From positions 19,213,279 to 19,277,278 of the forward strand of contig NC_041711.1 in assembly GCF_900700375.1 (NCBI RefSeq): a stretch of DNA of 64,000 nt. Reading direction: 5' to 3'. Below, one piece after another: positions 38,760 through 51,300 of the stretch. The position numbers were made by a program, and so were the translations under genes. Position 1 is the stretch's first letter. Every line of letters begins with the position of its first letter. Source of the stretch: Denticeps clupeoides (taxonomy: Eukaryota > Chordata > Actinopteri > Clupeiformes > Denticipitidae). Under the pieces are notes generated by a model. The model was not told where the DNA came from and searched no databases. It saw only the letters and a program-made list of their open reading frames with translations.

Positions 38760-39583
38760 TAGGAACGCCATAGAAGTCAGCTACACCCAATAGCTGCTAG
38801 CATCTCGTCGGAGGAGAACTAAACAAAACCCTTAAAACCTGTAGCCATAGTGACCAGTAATTCTACCCCCTCACAGCAAAATATAGATTGAAATACACGG
38901 TGAACCAGCAAATACAGTTCCAGTCTCTGAGACAGAAATGCTTGACTCGTACCTTGCCCGGATTTTTCCCCCAAAACAACAAACCAAAATAACAAACAAA
39001 CATATCAAACAGAGTTCGTTGGAAGGACCTGCCAAAGGCAGAATCCAGCTGGACAGCTCTACCTAACCAGAGTTCACAAGAAAACCCACAAACAGAAAAA
39101 AACCTCAAACTCACCCAGATGAGAACAGCCGTCAAGGTCCACAGCCTACACAATATCCTACCTATGCAATAGGAAATCCCGGACGAGCCCCCAAAATTTG
39201 TTACGTTCCCGGTCTAGGGTCAGGGACATAACAAATGGGACATAGGAGCAGAAACTCCAAAACGATGCTACAACACTTAAGGCTAATTGTTTATTACAAA
39301 CAAGGACATTGAAACAACAAAACACACACAAAACAGGTCTGGGCAGTTTAAGTTAGTCTTTTCTTCTGGTCACAATCTTTCACTTCATGGCACTTCCTTC
39401 TTGCTTCACCCAAACACTCTTTTCACTTCACCAACAACACCCTTCACCAACACACCACATCCTCCTCTTGTCCCAAAGCAGCCGCCATTTTGAGTCCTCT
39501 TCCCTATTACACCCCACCAATCATGGCAGGAAGTGGGAGGAGTCCAATCATGGGCTGATGAGGAGCCACCCTGCAACATTACA
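38760..39583 (-). mobile_element. LTR-retroelement fossil fragment with proline-type primer site
   Basis: Minus-strand 5' LTR at 39199-39583 (385 bases, TGTAATG...GTAACA when read in element direction). A few bases downstream, near 39180-39195, is a primer-binding site, TGGGGGCTCGTCCGGGAT, the form complementary to tRNA-Pro. The leader continues to about 38760 without recognisable genes. Only this end is present, so the element is a broken remnant. Family (gypsy or ERV-like) is not determined. Confidence 0.7.
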
Positions 39584-41099
39584 GGGGGAGGCATGGCGGG
39601 AGGTTTTGCTGCTTGCCCCAGGAGGCCGGGACAGTCCAAATTAAAATCTTCAAGGTCCTGGATGAGGTGTATGGGGAACGAGTCTCTGTAGTACAACGGC
39701 GGGCCCGTTTCTTCACTTGCAAGCAACAGGCAGGGGAGGAGGTTGGTGCATTTATTCTGCATCTCCGCGAGTACCAGGAACCAAGGACCGATGCTGGGGG
39801 TGAAGATGATTACTATGAAATGTTGAGGTCTCAGTTGGTGACTGGGCTGCAGCCAGGCGGAGCTACTGAAGCTGCTACGGAGCAATCCTTCGTTGAAGTT
39901 TGTAGACATAAGCAAAGAGGCCAAGGCGGTGGAACAAGAGCAGAATCCTTGTGCGGAGCAAGCCGATGTACGATGGACCTATGTGCCCTCCCCAGCCCCC
40001 ATAACGGCTCAGCCCCCTCGGCAGCAGGTTTGGGAGACTCTGAAGGCAGAAGTCTTGCTGGAATTGGGAGAGCAGATGTCAATGTTTAAAGAGTATCTTG
40101 GGTGAGATCAGACAACAGTTTAGAGAATGCCCTCCACCCCGATCGCAGGAAGACGCACCCAGTGCATGAGACTATGGCAGGACTGAAGCCCATGACCGGC
40201 AGTCACAAAGGCGAGAGAGGACCCTTTGGTGGAATGACCAAGGGTGACCGATATGCCGGCCCGGCCACATGCAGCGAGAGTGCCCCCAACGACAAGCCCC
40301 ACCCCAGGATTTTTGACCACCTCGGCCACTGTTGGGCAGGTGGCTGAGGGTGGAACTCAAACAGAAACTCCACTTAAGCCCACATTCATTGGACAGTGCC
40401 CTGAGGTCGAGGTGAAGATCCAAGGGAAGAAAATCCCCTGCATTCTAGATACCAGCTCACAGGTGACTCTATTCAGTGAAACATTGTTTCAACATTATGT
40501 TTGCAAGGAACCAGTTCAGGGGGCTGAAGAGATATCTTGGCTGACTCTTAGAGCTGCCAATGGGCTGAAGTTACCTTATATTGTGTATGCTATCTTGGAC
40601 TTTCAGATAGGGGGGGTGGTGGTGCCAGCAAAGAGGGTCGTCAGATTATGGCATCCTGGAGATGAATGAGATTACGCATTGGGAGGCCCTCTTCCAGAAT
40701 GGCCACCTTGGTCTGGCAGCTTTCAAGTCTACATGTTCACGACGGGCTGGACAAGCATGGGAGAGGACTTTCCATGCGTGCCGGCGTGTACAAGCCATCA
40801 GTCCCATTACCAAATTCCAGGGAACTGCTCGTTTGTCCTCCTGCCCCCTGAGACCGAGATGATCGTGTGGGCTTGCGTGCCACGAGCGACTGGAAACGCA
40901 AATTGCTGTCTGATGGTGGAAGATCTGGGAGGGGAGACGAGAGTGGAGGATCGACCAGGCATTAGTACAGATGAGGTCAGGCAGAATACCCCTCCGTGTT
41001 TGTAACCCACACCCCTGTCCAGTAGAATTGCCAACTCGTAAACCCTTGGCACAGGTCACACGCATAAACCAAATAGACATCCAGATGGGAAAGATGGGA

Positions 41100-41343
41100 C
41101 CTTAAAGTTAAAGTTAAATGATTGTCATGTGTGATACACAGCAGCACAGCACACAGTGAAATTTGCATTTATCCCATCACCCTGAGTGAGCAGTGAGCTG
41201 CCATGACAGGCGCCCGGGGAGCAGTGTGTGGGGATAGTGCTTTGCTCAGTGGCACCTCAGTGGCACCTTGGTAGATCGGGATTTGAACCAGCAACCTTCT
41301 GATTACGGGGCCGCTTCCTTAACCACTAGGCCACCACTGCCCC
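41100..41343 (-). mobile_element. tRNA-derived SINE, second family, near full length
   Basis: Reversed copy. The head GGGGCAGTGGTGGCCTAGTG with the GGTTCAAATCC-type B box lies near 41343, the body contains CGCCCGGGGAGCAGTGTGTG, and the tail contains GACAATCATTTAACTTTAA. It is the longest of four copies in the window. Confidence 0.85.
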
Positions 41344-41445
41344 TGGCGGACCTGGCGGTTTTGTGTGGACTACCAAAAGCTTAATGCAGTCACCCATAAG
41401 GATGCATTCCCGCTCCCCTGTATCCTTGACTGGACTGAAGAAGTG

Positions 41446-41880
41446 TTAGAGTTATATGTCGTTCCAACACTTATAAACCAGAGAGACATGACACAAAGCA
41501 GTTGAGCTCGTTTTACTTGCAAGGAGATCAGAGACACACAATACATCATGCCTCCAAAAGCTCTGCCGTCTCTTCCGCTTCCTCTCTTTTTATTTAATAT
41601 AGGGCGGTACATTCATCACAGGATCACATATAAGTTTATAATTTGCATGTAGGCTTGTCTCTTGGTAGACGCTCCATCATGCTCGCTGGTTTCTTGCTTC
41701 TCAGCAGCTGCAGGCCTCCTCTTATCAAGTCGCAGTCATTCTGTTCTGCAAGCAACCTTTAGCCCACCAGTTTCTCATCCAAGAGACTAATGATTTAATA
41801 TAGTGCACATATTCAAAAGATTAATACAGTTTAATACATGTGAGATATATATGTCAAAAAGGTAATAAAATGTAATTGCA
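41446..41880. repeat. Unidentified 435-base insertion in gypsy fossil
   Basis: Begins TGTTAGAGTTATATG, directly after the RT piece, and the RNase H region resumes about 20 bases past its end. It has no open reading frame of note. Size, the TG start and internal TTTATTTAATATAG suggest a solo LTR, but no partner exists in the window and no target repeat was found. Confidence 0.4.
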
Positions 41881-42249
41881 TGATAACTTCTATACATTTT
41901 CAAAAGACTCAAAAGGGCCGTCCTCCAGACCCCGGGCCTGGCCTATGCGGGTTTTAACATGCCCTTTCGGTTATATATGGATGCCAGCCTCCACTGTATT
42001 GGGGCGTGCTCGCTCAGGTACAAGAAGGGAAGGAGAGGGTGATTGCATATGCGAGCTGTAGTCTACATCCAGCAGAGAGAAATGACAAGAATTACAGCTC
42101 TTTTAAACTTGAGTTATTAGTATTAAAGTGGGCAGTCACAGAGAAATGTAAAGATTACCTCTGGGGGGCTTCTTTTAAGGTCTATACGGATAATTGCCCC
42201 TTGTCTGTGTCTGGGGTGGACAAAGTGGGAGCATAAAGTAACCTTATGG

Positions 42250-42819
42250 TCACGACACAATCACATGCACAAAGTTGGTTAAAGTGTCATACACCGCAAT
42301 TTCAGTTTTATTTTCAGGTTGGCCTAATTTATAGCCAATTTTTAATGGTGTTTTATGTTAAACAGGAAGTCCAACACAGAGAGAATGAGGTGGAGTTTCT
42401 TCCCGCAGGCTATTCGAGCTCTCAATAATAACAACACTTCATAGAACTCCAATAAACTCCAGCACTTTCACTCTCAATCACGTCTGGACTCAATTCCCCT
42501 AGAAATGTTTGCACAACTTTAAATTTAATTTTTGACTCTTTTTACCTTGCACATTTACCTTGTTATGCCTTGTCACTTTATACTTTGACTCCACCTATTT
42601 GCACACCCTACCTGTTACACATATTTAAATGTTTTAGGTTAAAGATATAAAAGTGTAATATTTGGTTATGTTTGCAATATTTGCATATTGGTTCATTGCT
42701 TACTTGCAATATTTGCCATACTCTGGTCTGTAGCAGTCGCTAAAAGCATTTCACTGCATATCATACCGTGTATGACTGTGTATGTGACAAATAAAATTTT
42801 AATTTGAAATTTTAATTTG
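42250..42819 (+). mobile_element. L2-like LINE 3' end abutting tubulin fragment
   Basis: Contains the tail of an ORF2-like frame (NEVEFLPAGYSSSQ near 42386) and a 3' UTR ending GACAAATAAAATTTTAATTTGAA with the last unit ATTTTAATTTGAA repeated. The repeat runs straight into tubulin codons at 42820, so this insertion or its junction removed the rest of that tubulin copy. Confidence 0.75.
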
Positions 42820-43045
42820 AAGAGAGCCTTTGTCCACTGGTATGTGGGAGAGGGTATGGAGGAGGGAGAGTTCTCAGAGGCCAGAGAAGACATGGCTGCC
42901 CTGGAGAAGGATTACAAAGAAGTGGGCACTGACAGTGTTGGAGAGGAATATTGAAAAATTTTTTTTTTTAGTTCCCAAAGAAAATGACCGTTTATGTTCA
43001 AGAGTTGTTTGTGTTAAATGTGTTGCTGCTTTTTACTTCAATAAA
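42820..43045 (+). pseudogene. Third alpha-tubulin 3' end (truncated)
   Basis: Starts abruptly at codons [18 protein letters not shown] and ends GTDSVGEEY with TGA at 42952-42954. The 3' UTR with AATAAA at 43040-43045 and a further 200 bases match tubulin copy 1 (2300-2575), not copy 2. About 45 codons remain; the 5' part, promoter and introns are gone. It marks the left edge of copy B of the duplication. Confidence 0.93.
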
Positions 43046-43249
43046 TCTTAATGTTTAAAAATTGGCCTTTGTCTTTCATTATAAAATGCTGCCTTTGCCT
43101 TACTGCTGCCTTTCTGTCCACATAATAATTAACTCTGCAGCCAAGCACTAGTGTCAGCAGCTGTGTTTTGTAAATGTGAGAACTTCACAAAACTGACTAC
43201 AATGCAAACAGAAACTGGTTTCTGGTTTTGTTTCTAAAAGGCAGCCTAA

Positions 43250-44668
43250 CTTCTTTATATATGTATTGCTGAAGAACTGTATCTAGGAGCCTGAATGCAC
43301 TGATCATGGAGGGTTGATTTTTCCACCCTGGCTGTTAAAACCTTCCAATGCAGTTCACCTTTAGATTCAGCACTTCACCACACCCACAGTTTCATCTGGA
43401 CTGCAGGTTTATAAAATGGGCCTGTAAGCCTGGACAGGCTGTGTTTACAGGTTGCTTATGTCATGTTCTGTGTGGAGGTTGGAGGTCGTTGTCCCTGCAA
43501 CGCTCCGTGCAAGCTGGCAAGTGAAGATCTGGAGGCCGGGATGGTTTAGTTGGGACCTCGATTATGGATGTTTGGGACTGTAGGACAGGTCAGAACTTTC
43601 TGTCTGCTTATCAGTGTCCACCAGCAGGACTGCGGCTGACATGAACAAGGCGAGGAGTGAAGAGGGGGTGTGGAGTAAAACACCGTTTATTTGGTCGGAT
43701 ATTTCATGGCCTGCTTTTATGAAACATATTTACATTAGTCCACACCAATAATCACAGCAATCTAGAGCAACATAAAAAGCACTCCCTGGTGTATTTTATA
43801 ATACTCAGTCACAGGAATTTTGACGTCTCATAAGGGACCAAATAAGTGACACATATGCACAATGATGCAGTTGCATCACTTCACAAACAATTTTAATCAC
43901 ATTAAAGTACAAAATAAGTATATATGTATTCAAATACATTTTATAATTTTTTGTATATTTTTTCATTTGCATGAGGAATACAATACATTTATGACGGCAA
44001 CGAATGACAGTGGAATTGAGGTAAAGAGTCTATTTGTGGTAAAATAAGGGGGTAAGAAATCCACTCTGACTGATGCTTCTTAATGTCCCACAATCCTTCA
44101 TTTTCAATAGAACTGAGCTGCTATACATACTCTTTCTGGAGTTACGAGATTGAATACTTAAATACTTGAGAACATGACACAACATGGGTCATTTTTGGAT
44201 TACAGTTACAAGAAGCTTACAGACCTGTGGGTGTGGCCGCCTTTTCTCACCCACTCACTCCTCCAACAATCCTGCTAATTTGCATTCAAGACACAGAAGG
44301 AGCATGGAGAGAACACGGAAAGCACCACCAGTCAGTGGTTACAGATCACAGCAGCAGGAGTGCAAGCACAGAGAACAGAAGGCATAATAGGAGCATTTCA
44401 TCCTGATGCTTTATATACCGTATATATATTTTTGTGTACGTGTTAATTTAAATGTGTGTGTGTTTTGTGGGCCGGATTGAACACTGAATAGTCTGCTGTT
44501 TATCTGATCAAGGACTGCGAGTTGGTGTGTGGAAGCATGTGCTGAAGCAAGACTGGAAAGGTTTCTGGTTAACATGGTACTGGAATACTTTACAATTGTG
44601 TGGGTGTGTGTGTGTGTTTGCTGTGTGGGTGTAGTTCAGGCAGGCCGGTTTTCGTGGTAGGACTTGTT
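43250..44668. other. ptprn 3' flank, no gene seen
   Basis: Sequence between the tubulin remnant and the ptprn stop codon. It probably includes the ptprn 3' UTR on the minus strand. I found no convincing poly(A) signal. Bases 43602-44370 are duplicated at 8087-9745. Confidence 0.6.
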
Positions 44669-47600
44669 TCACTGGGGCAGGGCTTTGAGGATGGCATTGA
44701 CTTCCTCCGCCACAGCAGTCAGAGCAAACTCAAACTGGTCCTGAGAGCAGAAAGAAAATGGCCCTCAGCTCCACATCTTAAAAACGTTCAACACTGGGGC
44801 AGTGGTTGTCCCCTCTGATAAGGAATTGAACCCGTAATTGGAAGGTTGCCGGTTCAGCTACCAAACTGCTGAGGAAAGCACTGTCCCCACACACTGCTCC
44901 CCGGGCGCCTGTCATGGCTGCCCACTGCTCACCAAGGGAGATGGTTAAAAGCAGAGGACAAGTTTGGTTGTGTCACTGTGTGCTGTCCATCATAATAACA
45001 ATCACTTCACTTTTTAATTATTCACTACTGCCGACTCAGCACTACGTACGCTATTAAGCCCAATTAAGAATATTTTGTGGAAAGAAAAAAAAGTATCTAC
45101 ATGGACATGATAATATACACTAAATGGTTCTTTTACACAAAACGTGACTTATTATACACCACTCAGTGGTCACCACAGGGCACCAATTCAGCATCTGGGT
45201 CTGGCACACATTTTGTAGTGAGTGTCATTACAACCTTCATGTGACCAGAACCTGTTAAAAAGACCTGCCACAAGAAAGTAGCAACATGGGCAGAGTTGGG
45301 CAATGAATTGTATTTGGCAGGATGCACGATATAAAAAGTGAGATCACCTTGGTGCGCACCATGCCAGGTCTCTGGTCCCGAATGTGTTCCAGGGTCGCAG
45401 CAATGTCGATCTCCTTCACCCCTGAGTCAAACACAAAGCAGCAGCACACACAGTCATGCCGAACGGCATTAATATAAGTAGCCCTTATCCTGCATACTTT
45501 CCTGCTTACAGCTCGCAACAACACATTCCAGAACTCGTTCCAGAACACTGTTCTTCTGAACCGTCAACAATTGGAAATCGTTACAAAATCATAATGCATG
45601 GACGGTGAACAGGAATTGTGTGTGGGAGGTGTAACTGCAGAAAGATGAATGTGTAGTCAATGATTCTCACCCTTAGCCATGCGGTTCAGAACCATATCAA
45701 TCAGGATGTATGTCCCAGTTCGACCAGTCCCATCACTGAACAGAGGTCAGAAAGTGGAAGTCTATTACTGGTCTTAATTTTTGTGGAGAAGAAAAAAATA
45801 TCTTCACTTTGAAGAGCATTTAACATGTAGGTACGCTGTAAGTTATAAAATTCATAGTGTGTGCGCCTCCTGGTGGAAGAAAGCTCTACCTGCAGTGTAC
45901 AATGATTGGGCAGGAGCGTCCTCTGTAGCACTTATTCACCTTCCTGCAGAGAGACAGAGATCAGATATTTAACATGTAAACACAAGGAAGAAGGCAACAG
46001 GACACTTTAAAATTCATCTGATATCTCACTCTGCGGTTACCAAATTCCTTGGCGTGGAACATGATATTACCACTATTCTGAGGATGATCAGTAAATATAA
46101 GTAGATGCAAAAAAGGATGATATAAATGAGCCTCATGGATACCCAGATGTTAGTGATGCTATAAATACTTAATTGATTGTTTATCTAATTTATCTGACAC
46201 AATGTGCACAAAACCTTACTGGGACATGAGTGTGACTAAACGTAGGATTCTTATCTGTTTAAATGATTTGTGAGCAGTTGGTGTATGAAGAGGAAAAGGT
46301 GGCAGACAGATGGAAGTGAAGATAAAGTGGAGGGGGTAATGGGGTGTTGTCAGCGTCGCTCCTGCTGCTGTTCCAGCTGCCTGTGCTCATTTTTGTGACT
46401 ATGCAACTGAAGCCAGAATACTAGCTGCGGAGCACAAAAATGCCACAGTCAGTCGAGCAATACCATGGACCTCACTGACCACCATTATACCAGGGAGAGG
46501 GCAGGTGACAGGGACAGAGACAGAGAGGGAGAGTCATGGAGCGATGAATTATGGCGACAGACAACAGTCGATGCCACAGACAAAGACAGAAATATATGTG
46601 AGGACAAAAATAGGAAGAAATTGATAAACTGACTGGCCTTTAATTGGTACACCCAATATACAACTACAAATTTACACAGCTCAAAAAATTAAAAGGAACA
46701 CTTAAACCACACACCGTAACTCCAATTCAATCACACTTCTGTGAAATCAAACTGTCCACTTAGGAAGCAACACTGACTGGCAATCGATTTCACATGCTGT
46801 TGTGCAAATGGAATAGACAACAGGTGGAAATTACAGGCGAAAGGCAAGGCATCCCCAATAAAGGCCCAACCACAGACCACTTCTCAGTTCCTATGCATTC
46901 TGGCTGATGTTTTGGACACTTTTGAATGCTGCTGGTGCTTCCACTCTAGTGGTAGCATGAGACAGAGTCTACAACCCACACAAGCTCAGGTAGTGCAGCT
47001 CATGCGGGATGGCACATCAGTGGTTTACTGTGTCTGTCAGCATAGTGTCCAGAGAATGAAGACACTACCAGGAGACAGGCCAGTACATCAGGAGACATGG
47101 AGGAGGCCACAAGAAGTCAACATCCCAGCAGCAGGGCCACTACCTCTGCCTTTGTGCAAGGAGAAACAGGAGGAGCTATGCCAGAGTCCTGCAGTTCCTG
47201 CTAGACAAATGCATTGATTCTGTGGACTGGCCCGTCCGTTCCCCAGATTTGAATCCAATTGAGTACATCTGGGACATCATGTCTCCCTCCATCCACCAAT
47301 TCCACGTTGAACCACAGACTGTCCAGGAGTTGGCGGAAGCTTTAGTCCAAGTCTGGGTGGAGATCCCTCAGGAGACCATCCGCACCTCACCAGGAGCATG
47401 CCCAGGAGCATGTAGGGAGGTCATACAGGCACGTGGAGGACACAAACACTACTAGTTGGATCAGCCTGTAGTGTATTTTTCCACTTTAATTTTGAGTGTG
47501 ACTCCAAATCCAGACCTCCATAGGTTGATAAATTGGATTTAAATAGATAATTATTGTGTGATTTTGTTGTAAATTTATTTATTTAATAAGAATATTTTAT

Positions 47601-48316
47601 TTATTCAGATCTGAGATGTCTTGTTTTGTGTTCCCTTTATTTTATGAGTAGTGTAAAATGTACACATAAATGGTATTTCAAAATTAATCTCTTTTGAAGA
47701 AAAACAGAATTGTCCAAAATTTAACCGGTTTAGTTTGCCTTTTTGTCACCAAGACATTTCCTCCTTAAAACAATAAGAATGTTCAAGTTAAATCTTTTAA
47801 AGTGGCCAAGCCATGTAGGGGGCAGGGGGCAAGTACCTGCGGAAGTCCAGCAGAGGGCGGGTCGAGTTCGGAATTCCCTGGGCAGGCCAGCTGAGGAAGT
47901 GGAACTGAGTGAGAGTTCGAGTTTCCTGGGTCTGAACGTTCTTTAGATAGAAACTCCGCACCAGGAAGTCATTACACCAGATATGCTCAGACACCAGATT
48001 TACCTATAAACCAGGCATACAAGTAAAAAATAAAAAGCATGGCATAGTAGTAGCAATGCAGATGCACGTGTAATCATTATAAAGCAGGGCGAGATAAGTC
48101 ATATGCTTCCTACACAATTGATTTGCCAGAAGCATGTCACATTGTCAGTTATCAGTTTCTCAAACACTGTGTTTAGTGTTTGAGAAACTGAGGCATACCT
48201 CATAGATGTGGTAGAGAGAAGAGCCTTCGTCAGGCCAGTAGCGATCACACTGCTTCTCTCCATCCTCTACAAGTGCCGTCATCATTACAATAACTGTACA
48301 GCCATTCTCCCAAACC

Positions 48317-48358
<42 letters not shown>

Positions 48359-51300
48359 ACAGACATTTTTATTAAATCCTCATTTACATACACTAGAGGC
48401 CATCGTTTTGGGCCAAACCTTATTCTGATTCACCTAAATGTTATTATAAATGCGATAGTCATCAAACTAACCAATCCTGTCCTTTATTATAGCATCACAT
48501 ATTTTCTGCATTTTCTGTTTCTATCTATGTCTCTCTGGCTATACACATAAATCACTGTCACATATGACAAATGTATTAAATGTGACTTGTCTCCAGCTGT
48601 TTATGCACAAAGTTCCCTTCCTGAACAACAGTGAAGCAGGAAAGAAAATACACAATGATCACACTCAACACTCTTGGCTCCATTTACTCAAACATACACA
48701 CACCGACCAACCTGCCAGAAATCAGAGATGGTGTGTGACAGTGGCCCTTGGGTTGCGATGTAGGCAGGCATGCGTGGGTCATGCTCAATCTGAGAATCAC
48801 AAAGCAACAAAAGGTCACCGTGGTCACATCTCTCCCACTGAAGTGTGTGAGCAGAATATAAAATTTCTAACAAAAACTTTTTCCATTTTGTATAACTGCA
48901 GAGTATCCATGAGCTGCAGTAAAGTTTTTTTTAACTATAAAATTAGACCTTTCAGTTTCTATTTCAACAAATTACTTAGTGTTCCCAGTCAGTGGTGATG
49001 TGTGCACAACAACAGATACTGCAGAGTGTACAGTTAGTCAAACATTCACTCAGATGAACCTCCAATCTCATTTGCTGCTTCTGTACCCTGGAGACTCATT
49101 CATGCAATTAAAATACAGTGACAGAGGATTAGCTGTCACCATAACGACAGCATTAGGGATTCTGCTGCTAGAACTTGGTAGAATGGGGTCGATGCCAGGT
49201 AACCATGACAACATCAGGACAGGACATCGGGGTCACCATGACTACTATAGGTATTCCGTCATGAGTCACATTCACTTTTTGCTATATTTTTTATTTTCAT
49301 CTTTGTCTAGTTAACAATCTTGAAATTATTTAATAGGCACTACTAAGGGAATCTTACTATGGTGCTGGCATTGATATAGTCTGTCCTTGAGGGGTTAATT
49401 TCAGCCTTCAGTTTCACCCGGGAATGGTCATCTACAGAACACAAATAAATACAATTAAAGATTAAGTAAAGAAAAGCAATTGTGGGTTGCTTTTTTATTC
49501 TTAAAGTGAGAGGTTCATGCGTGGACTAACAGGGCACTGAGCCTGGACAGCGGTTTTTCTTCATGTTGTTCTCATTCTGAGCCATAGACACTGTGCTAGG
49601 CTCAGCCTGGTAGGAACACAGGGCTTCCCACTCCTTTAAGAGGCGGTCCTTATTCTTCAAGTGGTCCTCCATGTAGGCCTGAGGAGAGAAGAGGATTAGT
49701 ATTGGGCTGGACGTTCACCACAGTTTTACTTGGTTGTTCAACTCCAGTACCAGTATCATGTGCCCAGTGGATATGTCCATGTTGGACTGTGCTGGCTCCT
49801 CGCACCAGGAGGGGGTGCTGCTATGGGAACTCGGACTGGGTTGGGCAGCATCACTGAACTGAGATGACACGCTGCTGACACGGGAGGTGTCTGTAGCCCC
49901 TCCTCCTCCACCAGCCCCCCCACCTGCTGCTCCACCCTCCACACGGCTAAACAATGATTTTGCAGCCATGTGCTGGCGACAAAGGTCCTGTAGAAGAATA
50001 AAAAAGGTAATTCATTCGATTTTTAACAAATATTATATTCACATTTTCAAATATTCAGCAATGTACCAAAAGCTGATTCAATCTGTATACAGTACAGGCC
50101 AAAAGTTTGGACACGCCTTCTCATTCAACGTGTTTTCTTTATTTTCATGACCATTTACATTGGTAGATTCTCACTGAAGGCATCAAAACTATGAATGAAC
50201 ACCCGTGGAGTACATAACTATACATGATTTCATTCATAGTTTTGATACCTTCAGTGAGAATCTACCAATGTAAATGATACTGTACGGTATAACTGAAATG
50301 TGCACATGCATGTACACATACACACACAAATGCACACATTGCCCCTCATACACACACCTGGTACTCAAAGAGAGTAGCACTTCCTGCCTCAGGGACAAGT
50401 CCCAGCTTCCCTGATGCCAGGTTGTTGGCATGGTTACGCAGACAGGCGATGGTCAGTGCCCCCACTAGAATACCACCTACACAGGCCACTCCAACAAGTG
50501 TAAGAAACACCCAGCGGGTGCCATCACGAACACGGCTCAACACTGGCAGCGCACTGCCTTCATTTTTCTGCAGGATGACAAAGGTTAATGTCAAAACATA
50601 CAATCATACCAGACTGCCATAGAGTCCATAAAGCAAATCAGTGTTTATAGCAGACAGATATTTTAGACCAGTAGTCACTGCATTCCTATTGGTTTCCAGG
50701 AATTATCTGAACTATTTGAAAAGATCCTGTATATATAAGTTTCAGAGCAAATGTAAAAGGTTTTAAGTTTAATTCAATAACTTCACAAAAATATTATGTA
50801 AATAAATAGCAGCAGTTATAAACATTTTCAATGTCTGATAAAGAAGAAGTGTGAGAAAATACCTTAATTGCCTGACAAAATGCACATATACAAATTTCTT
50901 AAATATCTTTACATTCTAACAAATCTGTGACAGGTAGTAGTAGGATCCTATATTCACACATTCACAATCTGTTTTAAGAAAAGGTGGAACTCTTTTCAAA
51001 AATGAAACAAATATAATGAACAAGGGGAAACTTATGCATTCGTCAGACAGATCATGATCTGTCTTGATGTCTACAAATAGAGTGTGTTCCAGAAAACAGT
51101 AGCAAAGGTGCTCTTGTTTAAAAGGACCAAATTAAATCCAACAAAGACCAAAAGGCACTCTTTATTAAAGTGGATAATTCATTATGAGACCACTACAAAA
51201 GGAGTAATAACTATAAAACGAATCTAATAAACTGTTAGTGGCATAAACGGCATCGGGTTGGTGCTGATCCTTGTTGCCTGGGCAACCACATCACCTGATT

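Larger units (their letters stand above)
39600..42235 (+). mobile_element. Ty3/gypsy fossil, plus orientation
   Basis: Decayed plus-strand pol-containing element. A gag-like region (39613-40105, VQRRARFFTCKQQAGEEVGAF), a retropepsin-like region (about 40390-40660, ILDTSSQVTLFSE), a piece of reverse transcriptase (about 41345-41445, VDYQKLNAVTHKDAFPLP) and RNase H (about 41905-42235, MDASLHCIG, KVYTDN) are recognisable. It is broken by many changes and by later insertions (a SINE at 41100-41343 and an unidentified segment at 41446-41880). It is old. Confidence 0.8.
42820..48690. repeat. Segmental duplication, copy B (compact, attached to ptprn)
   Basis: The block from the tubulin 3' end through the ptprn 3' flank and exons 22-17. 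Copy A is scattered over about 1870-2575, 8087-9751, 15743-18215 and 31766-31810. Base identity over the shared parts looks high, with most differences being single substitutions. Region 43250-43600 has no counterpart in copy A, where a LINE and a BEL/Pao fossil occupy the position. Confidence 0.88.

Noticed and set aside
39406-40347. Several long overlapping ORFs on both strands
   Set aside because: They are GC-rich shadows of the gypsy gag region and the adjoining LTR. Only the plus frame has family resemblance.
47837-49987. ptprn as an active phosphatase
   Set aside because: The P-loop has Asp in place of Ala (HCSDG) and the WPD position reads WPA, the known inactivating pair in IA-2. The retained Cys845 alone is not enough.
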